A DNA stretch of 7,257 bases from CAYMLQ01 sp964390795 (GTDB lineage: Bacteria > Verrucomicrobiota > Kiritimatiellia > RFP12 > UBA1067): assembly GCA_964390795.1 (NCBI GenBank), contig CAYMLQ010000314.1:1-7257 (forward strand), written 5' to 3'. This document shows positions 1 to 4,738 of this stretch, piece after piece (the first letter of the stretch is position 1; every line of letters begins with the position of its first letter). Below the pieces are notes generated by a model, which was not told the DNA's origin, did no database searches, and saw nothing but the letters and a program-made list of their open reading frames with translations. The position numbers and the translations under genes are program-made.

Positions 1-1
1 T

Positions 2-1696
2 GCCAATCATGGGAACTGGTTTGTTGCCGGCGAATCCTATGGGATGCTAGTGAACAATTGTGTCATTTGGGGAAATCAGGCATCGGTCGGCGAAAACTAT
101 TCGACATACAGGTGGCCGAGTGTTTTCTCCTTTTCCTGCACCGCTCCGCTACCTATAGGCGAGGGCAATGTGTCAGCCGACCCGCTCTTCGTCAATCCGG
201 ACCTAGGGAATTTCCGGCTCGCGCTGAACTCGCCCTGTATCAACGCGGGGGCGAACGCGCTGGCGGTCGGGGCGACGGATGCGGCGGGTCAGGCACGGAT
301 CATGGACGGCAGGGTCGATATGGGCGCGTACGAGTCGCTGCCGCTGGCCCTGGCGCTGAATTGCAGCAACCTCGTCTGGACGTCCGGCGGCGACGCCTAC
401 TGGTTCTGTCAGTCTGCCACGACGGCCGACGGCAGCGGCGCGGCGCAGAGCGGCCCGCTCGGTGACGCGCAGAGCGTCTGGCTACAGGCCGTGACCGAGG
501 GCAAGGGCACGCTCAGATTCGTATGGAAGGTGTCGTCCGAGGAGCGCGACTACCTGCGCTTTTATCTGGACGGCCAAACGGTCGTCGCGCTCGCCGGCGT
601 GACCGGCTGGCAGACGTTCACGGTCGCCGTGACCCACGCGGGCGCGCACACCTTCCGCTGGGAATACGCCAAAGGCAAGAGCGGCGCGGCAGGCGCGGAC
701 GCGGGCTGGCTGGACCAGGCGGTCTGGTCGCCCCTGCTGGCCACCGTCACGGTCGCGGCCGCGCCGCCGGAGGGCGGCACGGTCACGGGTGGCGGCGTGG
801 TCGCGGCGGGCAGCGCCCTCACGCTGGTGGCGGCACCCAACCGCGGCTGGCGCTTTGGCCAGTGGGAGAACGCCGACCCGAACGCGCGGCGCACGCTGGT
901 GGTGCCGGACGGCGGCTGCGCCTGCACCGCGACCTTTGTCCAAGAGGCTCTGCCGCTGGCCGAGGCGTTGGACACGGCGGTGCTGGCCTGGGCTGCCGGC
1001 GGCGACGCGCCGTGGAACGGCTGGGCCATGGTGTCGGCGCATGACGGTTCGGACGCGGCGCAGAGCGGGGCGGTCGGCGACCTAGGCTCGTCGCAGGTGG
1101 GCACCGAGGTGGCCGGCCCTGGCACCCTGACGTTCTGGTGGCGCGTCTCCTGCGAGGAGGACTTCGACTATCTGGACTTCGCGCTGGACGGTCTGACCTT
1201 GGGGTGGCTGACCGGCGAGAGCGGGTGGCAGCGCGTGACGCTCACGCTGGGAGAGGGGCCGCACACGCTGAGGTGGGAGTACTGGAAGGACGAGTCCGAC
1301 GCCGGCGGCGAGGACGCGGGCTGGCTGGATCAGGTGACCTGGACGCCCACGCAGACGCTGACCCCCGTCCCAGTCCCCTACGCGTGGCTGGACGGCTATC
1401 CGCTGCTCCTCAGCCTTGCCGGCGGCGACTACGACGCCGCGGCAACGGGGGACGCGGACGGAGACGGCCATTCCGCGTGGCAGGAGTATGTGGCGGGATC
1501 GAATCCGACGAACGGCGAGTCCGTGCTGAGAGCGGCGCTTGAGGCGGGCGACGGCGAACCGCGCGTGACGTGGTCGCCGGATCTGGGCACGGCACGCGTC
1601 TACGCGGTCGAAGGCCGGGCTTTTCTGACGGAAGGCGCCTGGGGCGCGACCAACGCAGCCAGCCGCTTCTTCCGCGTGAAGGTCACGATGCCGTAG
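2..1696 (+). CDS. Secreted beta-helix (choice-of-anchor-Q-like) surface protein, C-terminal part
   Basis: The frame is open to the left window edge, so the 5' end is missing; the ATG at 44 is probably internal. Numbering from that Met, residues 1-96 look like the end of a right-handed beta-helix with a choice-of-anchor-Q-type close (NNCVIWGN, SADPLFVNPDLGNFRL, SPCINAGA, DMGAYE). Residues 108-230 and 313-436 are two copies of one beta-sandwich module; shared marks are GAAQSG/DAAQSG, the GTL-F-W-+VS strand, a GWQ-T/V strand, HT-RWEY and DAGWLDQ. Between them, 233-300 resembles a divergent InlB-type B repeat (GGTVTGGG, AAPNRGWRFGQWE). Residues 442-491 hold an aspartate-rich, possibly calcium-binding segment (DADGDGHSAWQEY), and the chain ends in a beta-strand, RFFRVKV. 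Such proteins are normally exported and act at the cell surface, perhaps in adhesion or polysaccharide binding; ligand and enzyme activity are unknown. No signal peptide is visible because the N-terminus lies outside. Family call by pattern only. Confidence 0.85.
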   Translation, partial: ANHGNWFVAGESYGMLVNNCVIWGNQASVGENYSTYRWPSVFSFSCTAPLPIGEGNVSADPLFVNPDLGNFRLALNSPCINAGANALAVGATDAAGQARIMDGRVDMGAYESLPLALALNCSNLVWTSGGDAYWFCQSATTADGSGAAQSGPLGDAQSVWLQAVTEGKGTLRFVWKVSSEERDYLRFYLDGQTVVALAGVTGWQTFTVAVTHAGAHTFRWEYAKGKSGAAGADAGWLDQAVWSPLLATVTVAAAPPEGGTVTGGGVVAAGSALTLVAAPNRGWRFGQWENADPNARRTLVVPDGGCACTATFVQEALPLAEALDTAVLAWAAGGDAPWNGWAMVSAHDGSDAAQSGAVGDLGSSQVGTEVAGPGTLTFWWRVSCEEDFDYLDFALDGLTLGWLTGESGWQRVTLTLGEGPHTLRWEYWKDESDAGGEDAGWLDQVTWTPTQTLTPVPVPYAWLDGYPLLLSLAGGDYDAAATGDADGDGHSAWQEYVAGSNPTNGESVLRAALEAGDGEPRVTWSPDLGTARVYAVEGRAFLTEGAWGATNAASRFFRVKVTMP

Positions 1697-1727
1697 GTGC
1701 CTGGTGCTTGTTTCATTCATTTTATGT

Positions 1728-1756
1728 TTGCACAAAAGTTACGGATTTCGTAACTT
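1728..1756 (+). promoter_or_regulatory. Candidate abiEi promoter
   Basis: TTGCAC (1728-1733), a 17-bp spacer and TAACTT (1751-1756) form a weak sigma70-like pair, each half matching consensus at only 3 of 6 positions. Support comes from position (upstream of abiEi), correct spacing and resemblance to the better pair at 3296-3324. A start of transcription about 7 bases after the -10 would fall at or near the ATG at 1763, which would give a leaderless message. This is inference. Confidence 0.3.
1736..1756. promoter_or_regulatory. Perfect inverted repeat, candidate AbiEi operator
   Basis: Arms AAGTTACG (1736-1743) and CGTAACTT (1749-1756) are perfect inverted copies separated by GATTT. The site ends 6 bases before the abiEi ATG and covers the candidate promoter spacer and -10. 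AbiEi antitoxins are known to repress their own operon by binding inverted repeats in the promoter, so this is a natural operator candidate. It lacks a T-tract and its stem is AT-rich, so it is a poor terminator for the upstream gene. Confidence 0.6.
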
Positions 1757-1762
1757 ACATGC

Positions 1763-2416
1763 ATGCAATCGCTGACGGAAAAAATGCTGCGGATGAACCT
1801 TCGGGACGGGTTATTTGACCGGACGGTTCTCACACATGCGTTCCCGACATCCTCTTCCGGAGCACGCCAGCTTCTGCTCAACCGCGCTCTGAAGAGGAAT
1901 GAGGTTGCACGCGTCGCTGCGGGCGTTTATTGCCTCGAACCCCCTTTTCGCAGCGAGCCGCCCCACCCGTTCGTTGTCGCGCTCATGATCCACCCTCTCT
2001 GCCACGTCAGTCTCGAGTCCGCGCTGGCCTGGCACCGCCTGATCCCCGAGGCCGTCTATCAGGTCTCTTGTGTAACCGTCCGCCGCAGCGTAAGACTGAC
2101 CACGCCCCTCGGCGTCTTCGATTACCGGTGTGTCCCAGCCCGTTCGCCGTTCGCCGGAGTCGAATCGGCCGAAGTTGCCAAGAACCGCTTCATCCCCGTC
2201 GCGACGCCACTGCGCGCCTTGGCCGATCTGGTCTACCTGCGCAACGTTACATGGGATAAAGACGGGGCCGGGTTCCTGCTCCAGTCCCTTCGCCTCGAGC
2301 CGGATGACCTGGCCCGCATGGACTTCTCCCCGCTTGATGAAATCACCGCGTCCCTGAAAAGCAAACGCGTCGGATCGTATCTGCAATGTCTGAAAAAGGA
2401 GGTGACCGCGTGTTGA
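1763..2416 (+). CDS. abiEi: AbiEi family type IV antitoxin and transcriptional regulator
   Basis: The 217-residue product neutralises the AbiEii toxin and, in studied relatives, represses its own operon. Residues about 17-58 form the winged-helix region at the N-terminus, closing with the typical VARVAAGVYCL. The C-terminal antitoxin domain follows, with family hallmarks VSLESALAWHRLIPE (82-96), TTPLGVFDYRCVP (113-125) and PVATPLRALADLVYL (145-159). The start is uncertain: the ATG at 1763 has no Shine-Dalgarno sequence and would suit a leaderless message, while in-frame ATGs at 1784 and 1793 would trim 7 or 10 residues without touching the helix region. The last codons contain the ribosome-binding site of abiEii, and the two genes overlap, so translation is probably coupled. 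The inverted repeat at 1736-1756 is the likely autoregulatory site. The family call is firm from several motifs. Confidence 0.92.
   Translation: MQSLTEKMLRMNLRDGLFDRTVLTHAFPTSSSGARQLLLNRALKRNEVARVAAGVYCLEPPFRSEPPHPFVVALMIHPLCHVSLESALAWHRLIPEAVYQVSCVTVRRSVRLTTPLGVFDYRCVPARSPFAGVESAEVAKNRFIPVATPLRALADLVYLRNVTWDKDGAGFLLQSLRLEPDDLARMDFSPLDEITASLKSKRVGSYLQCLKKEVTAC
2395..2405 (+). promoter_or_regulatory. Very strong Shine-Dalgarno sequence of abiEii
   Basis: AAAGGAGGTGA is complementary over 11 bases to the usual 3' end of bacterial 16S rRNA. AGGAGG ends 7 bases before a GTG at 2410, which selects that codon over the ATG at 2386 as the abiEii start. The site lies inside the last codons of abiEi. 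It is much stronger than the GGAG-type sites before gmk and coaC. Confidence 0.8.
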
Positions 2417-3282
2417 ACCGTCTGATCGAATCCCGTCTGGCGCTCCATAACCCTAAAAACGCCCTTGAACAGGAACACGCGCTAACCGAAATCATGCAGG
2501 AGTTCATCCTGCGGTTTCTGGCGGAGACCGACTTCTTCCAGAAAGCGCTGTTTCACGGGGGCACCTGCCTGAGAATCTTCCACAATCTTCCCCGCTTTTC
2601 AGAGGATCTCGATTTCCTGCTAGCCCAGCCCGACCCCCTCTTTGCGTGGGACCCATATCTGTCTGCTGTCCGGAAGTCTTGCGAAGAGACCGGCATCCGC
2701 TTTGAGCAGACAAGCCGCGAAAAGGCCGACGCAGCAGTTAAAAAGGCGTTCCTCAAAACAGACTCGATCGGCACAATCCTACTCCTTGCTTTGCCCTTCC
2801 AGCGGCAGAACCCAGCCAAGATCCGCATCAAACTGGAAATTGACACGCGCACTCCGGAAGGGTCTGCCGTTGAAACGCACTTTCTGTCCTTCCCCGCGCC
2901 TGCAGCCATCGCAACGCAGACCCTCAGTTCCGGGTTCGCCACCAAAACGCATGCCCTGCTTTGCCGTCCGTATGTCAAAGGCAGGGACTGGTTTGATCTG
3001 CTGTGGTATGCGGAGAGGCGGATTATTCCTGATTGGAGCGTGCTGGCAAACGCCTTGTACCAGACCGGACCGTGGCAAGCTCAGAAGTTGGACGTGACCC
3101 CCGAGTGGTTTTTCAGCATGCTGGCTGAAAGAATTCGGACACTTGACTGGAACTCCGTGCGTGAAGACGTGCGGCGGTTTCTGCCGCTCTCCGAGCAGAA
3201 AGCGCTCGCGCTCTGGAGCGAAACCTATTTTCTTTACAGAATCGACCAGTTGAAAAAATCGACACCCTACGCACGCGAATGA
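2410..3282 (+). CDS. abiEii: AbiEii/AbiGii family nucleotidyltransferase toxin
   Basis: This is the toxin of the abiE pair, a DNA polymerase-beta-like nucleotidyltransferase. Related MenT toxins of Mycobacterium add nucleotides to tRNA acceptor ends; the substrate here is unknown. I chose GTG 2410 (290 residues) because of the ideal Shine-Dalgarno sequence; an ATG at 2386 would add 8 residues and place that site inside the gene. Numbering from the GTG, all four family motifs are visible: GGTCLR (50-55), RFSEDLDF (62-69, with the paired metal-binding acidic residues), KLE (141-143) and KGRDWFD (190-196). The catalytic residues therefore look intact and the toxin potentially active. The gene overlaps the abiEi stop by 7 bases; a TTG at 2413 is a less likely start. 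About 225 bases separate it from gmk, and I see no terminator after it. Confidence 0.93.
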   Translation: MLNRLIESRLALHNPKNALEQEHALTEIMQEFILRFLAETDFFQKALFHGGTCLRIFHNLPRFSEDLDFLLAQPDPLFAWDPYLSAVRKSCEETGIRFEQTSREKADAAVKKAFLKTDSIGTILLLALPFQRQNPAKIRIKLEIDTRTPEGSAVETHFLSFPAPAAIATQTLSSGFATKTHALLCRPYVKGRDWFDLLWYAERRIIPDWSVLANALYQTGPWQAQKLDVTPEWFFSMLAERIRTLDWNSVREDVRRFLPLSEQKALALWSETYFLYRIDQLKKSTPYARE

Positions 3283-3294
3283 CTCGTTTTCGGC

Positions 3295-3334
3295 TTTGCC
3301 ACAAACGCGCCAACAGGCTAAACTGTACATGCAT
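3295..3334 (+). repeat. Right copy of imperfect direct repeat flanking the abiE operon
   Basis: TTTGCCACAAA, 13 unrelated bases, then TAAACTGTACATGCAT. It matches 1727-1764 apart from short indels. In this copy the elements coincide with the candidate gmk promoter, and the inverted repeat present in the left copy is absent. Confidence 0.45.
3296..3324 (+). promoter_or_regulatory. Candidate sigma70-type promoter for gmk
   Basis: TTGCCA (3296-3301) matches the -35 consensus at 5 of 6 positions, and TAAACT (3319-3324) matches the -10 at 4 of 6, with an ideal 17-bp spacer. The predicted start near 3331 would give gmk a leader of about 177 nt and let gmk be transcribed independently of the abiE operon. 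Confidence 0.5.
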
Positions 3335-3445
3335 TGGAACGGATTGCGACCGCGTCCACACGCGAAGGGAGCGACGCGCCCGTTCGCCGCAAGACGAGAG
3401 GACAAGCCCGCCGCCCGCTGAGCGGGAACAAACGTGGGAATAACT

Positions 3446-3487
3446 CCAACGCTCAACGCTCAACGTTCAACGATCAACGCTCAAGTT
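3446..3487 (+). repeat. Heptanucleotide tandem array before gmk
   Basis: Six 7-bp units in register: CCAACGC, TCAACGC, TCAACGT, TCAACGA, TCAACGC, TCAAGTT. The core is TCAACGN, with four near-perfect central units and decayed ends. The array ends 6 bases before the AAAGGAG ribosome-binding site. Seven is not a multiple of three, as expected for untranslated sequence. Heptanucleotide short tandem repeats (STRR) are described from cyanobacteria, but their units differ. Confidence 0.9.
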
Positions 3488-3493
3488 ACCGGC

Positions 3494-3500
3494 AAAGGAG
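3494..3500 (+). promoter_or_regulatory. Ribosome-binding site deciding the gmk start
   Basis: AAAGGAG lies 7 bases before the ATG at 3508. It fixes that codon as the start rather than in-frame codons upstream such as TTG 3334. Confidence 0.85.
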
Positions 3501-3507
3501 ACTGCTG

Positions 3508-4101
3508 ATGATTCCGCTTTTTATTGTGATTTCCGCGCCTTCCGGCGCTGGCAAGACGACGCTGTGTGACATGCTGCTGCAAAGTTACCCCGAGATCTGC
3601 TACTCGGTCTCCTGCACGACCCGCGAGCCCCGGCTGAACGAGGAGGACGGCGTCGATTACCAGTTCATGACGGTTGAGGCTTTCAAGAAGCTGGTCGCGG
3701 AAGGCCAGTTCCTCGAGCACGCGAAGGTTCACGACAACTACTACGGAACCCTGAAGGCGCCGATCTACGAGGTTCTGCGCGAAGGCCAGTGCATGCTGCT
3801 CGACATCGACGTGGTCGGCGCCGAACAGGTTCGCAAACACGTGGACTCGCTGCCCGAGAGCGACCCCATGCGGCGCGGCTTCATCGACGTCTTCATCAAC
3901 CCGCCCTGCATGGACGAGCTGCTGGCCCGCCTGGAACACCGGGGCACCGACTCCCCGGCGGTCATCGAAAAGCGCATCCGCAACGCGGAGCGCGAGATGG
4001 AGCGGGCCGGCGACTATATGTTCCAGGTGACGAACGACGACTTGCAGACCGCCTTCAAGCGGCTCTGCGACCTCATCAACGTGAAAGCCGGCCTGATCTG
4101 A
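3508..4101 (+). CDS. gmk: Guanylate kinase
   Basis: This 197-residue cytosolic enzyme phosphorylates GMP to GDP with ATP, an essential step in GTP and dGTP supply. The P-loop SAPSGAGKTT is at residues 9-18. The GMP-binding part follows: SVSCTTREPR, then DGVDYQF, then FLEHAKVHDNYYGT. LLDIDVVGAEQVRK is the conserved strand-turn, and the adenine/lid side shows HRGTDSPAVIEKRI and the closing NDDLQTAF. Length is close to the usual 200-210. Small deviations from the common pattern are LN for the usual PG after TTREPR, LDIDVVGA for the usual LEIDVQGA, and a few extra residues (about LPESDPMRR) before FIDVFINPP. None removes a key residue. The start is set by AAAGGAG at 3494-3500. It is followed after 98 bases by coaC on the same strand, the order often seen as gmk-rpoZ-coaBC, but with no rpoZ here. 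Confidence 0.97.
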   Translation: MIPLFIVISAPSGAGKTTLCDMLLQSYPEICYSVSCTTREPRLNEEDGVDYQFMTVEAFKKLVAEGQFLEHAKVHDNYYGTLKAPIYEVLREGQCMLLDIDVVGAEQVRKHVDSLPESDPMRRGFIDVFINPPCMDELLARLEHRGTDSPAVIEKRIRNAEREMERAGDYMFQVTNDDLQTAFKRLCDLINVKAGLI

Positions 4102-4107
4102 CGTCAA

Positions 4108-4128
4108 GACTCCGGACTCAGGACTTTG
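4108..4128 (+). repeat. Short heptanucleotide array after gmk
   Basis: Three 7-bp units in register: GACTCCG, GACTCAG, GACTTTG (pattern GACTYNG). It begins 7 bases after the gmk stop codon. It differs in sequence from the array before gmk and from the one that follows at 4148, but has the same period. With only three units, chance is harder to exclude than for the other two. Confidence 0.6.
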
Positions 4129-4147
4129 AACACCGGGCGTATGCATC

Positions 4148-4182
4148 CTAACTACTAACTTCTAACTCCTAACTACTAACTT
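4148..4182 (+). repeat. Heptanucleotide tandem array before coaC
   Basis: Five 7-bp units in perfect register: CTAACTA, CTAACTT, CTAACTC, CTAACTA, CTAACTT. Six positions are invariant; the seventh varies among A, T and C and is never G. The array is followed by CTTCCC and then the GGAG ribosome-binding site (4189-4192) of coaC. CCGGG (4133-4137) and CCCGG (4186-4190) could pair across the array and cover part of that site, but the stem is only 5 bp. Confidence 0.92.
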
Positions 4183-4199
4183 CTTCCCGGAGTTCCGCC

Positions 4200-4733
4200 A
4201 TGTCCACAATCCTGCTGGGAGTCACCGGTTCCATCGCCGCCTACAAGGCGTGCGAACTGACGCGGCTGCTGGTCAAAGCCGGACATGAGGTGCATGTGCT
4301 CATGACGAAGGCCGGCACGCAGTTCGTGGCGCCGCTCACCTTCCGCACGCTGTCGCGCAACCCCGTCTCCGTCGACCTGTTCGACGCTCCCGACGAGTGG
4401 ATGCCCGGCCACATCTCGCTGGCCGAACGAGCCGACCTGCTGGTGATCGCGCCCTGCACCGCCAACGTAGCCGCCAAGCTCGCGAACGGCTTGTCCGACG
4501 ACCTGCTGACCGCCACCGCGCTGGCCACGAAGGCGCCGCTGCTGATCGCACCGGCGATGAACACCGGCATGTGGGAGCACCCGGCCACGCAGGCCAATCT
4601 CGCCACGCTGGCGTCGCGCGGCGCAACCTTTGTGGACGCCGGCACCGGCGATCTCGCATGCGGCACCACCGGCAAAGGCCGCATGGCGGAGGCGCTGGAG
4701 ATTTTCGAGGCGGCGACGCGGCTGCTGAGGTAG
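4200..4733 (+). CDS. coaC: Phosphopantothenoylcysteine decarboxylase, stand-alone CoaC
   Basis: This 177-residue FMN-dependent enzyme decarboxylates 4'-phosphopantothenoylcysteine to 4'-phosphopantetheine in coenzyme A synthesis. The flavoprotein fold begins with GVTGSIAAYK (7-16). The catalytic residues of the bifunctional CoaBC (Dfp) family are all present: His71 in GHISLAERAD, Asn121 in PAMNTGMWEHPATQ, and Cys154 in DLACGTTGKGRM on the flap over the active site. In most bacteria this domain is the N-terminal half of a protein of about 400 residues with the CoaB synthetase behind it. Here the stop follows directly after the CoaC domain, and only 5 bases later comes the end of a convergent gene, so no CoaB can follow. 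A separate coaB should lie elsewhere. GGAG at 4189-4192 sits 7 bases before the ATG. Likely transcribed with gmk through the repeat-filled spacer. Confidence 0.95.
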   Translation: MSTILLGVTGSIAAYKACELTRLLVKAGHEVHVLMTKAGTQFVAPLTFRTLSRNPVSVDLFDAPDEWMPGHISLAERADLLVIAPCTANVAAKLANGLSDDLLTATALATKAPLLIAPAMNTGMWEHPATQANLATLASRGATFVDAGTGDLACGTTGKGRMAEALEIFEAATRLLR

Positions 4734-4738
4734 CCGCA

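Larger units (their letters stand above)
1727..1764 (+). repeat. Left copy of imperfect direct repeat flanking the abiE operon
   Basis: TTTGC-ACAAA, then about 14 unrelated bases, then TAACT-TACATGCAT. The same elements in the same order occur at 3295-3334, just past abiEii, differing by short indels. TACATGCAT (1756-1764) is a perfect 9-bp match. The left copy overlaps the candidate abiEi promoter and operator and ends in the abiEi start codon. It may be a shared promoter type or a trace of insertion; the sequence does not decide which. Confidence 0.45.
3325..3507 (+). other. Long gmk leader region, no gene seen
   Basis: This stretch shows no coding gene. It can be read in frame with gmk from a TTG at 3334, but the resulting peptide is arginine-rich, low in complexity and unlike any guanylate kinase N-terminus. 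Two short perfect hairpins are visible: CGCGT/ACGCG around CCAC (3351-3364) and CCCGC/GCGGG around TGA (3414-3426). Neither is followed by a T-tract, so they are not intrinsic terminators. A heptanucleotide array (3446-3487) occupies the end next to the ribosome-binding site. I recognise no riboswitch class. Confidence 0.4.

Noticed and set aside
482..1125. Several overlapping open frames on both strands within the beta-helix gene
   Set aside because: They are rich in Arg, Ala, Gly and Pro, lack domains, and lie over a clearly coding frame.
1697..1762. Terminator for the beta-helix gene at the 1736-1756 inverted repeat
   Set aside because: The stem is AT-rich and no run of T follows it; its position over the abiEi promoter fits an operator better.
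1570..1818. Small gene overlapping the end of the beta-helix gene and the abiEi start
   Set aside because: It is out of frame with two supported genes and has no recognisable sequence.
3414..3426. Intrinsic terminator after abiEii (CCCGC/GCGGG hairpin)
   Set aside because: The stem is only 5 bp and no T-tract follows; the next bases are AACAAACG.
2779..3456. Long open frame on the minus strand opposite abiEii
   Set aside because: It lies antisense to a gene with all family motifs, has no recognisable domain and no ribosome-binding site I can see; it reflects high-GC codon use.
3334..3507. N-terminal extension of guanylate kinase in frame from TTG 3334
   Set aside because: The encoded peptide is arginine-rich and of low complexity, runs through the repeat array, and the correct start is marked by AAAGGAG before ATG 3508.
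3446..4182. CRISPR array or telomere-like repeat
   Set aside because: Units are 7 bp with no spacers, arrays are short and differ from each other, and there are no cas genes nearby; units are not G-rich.
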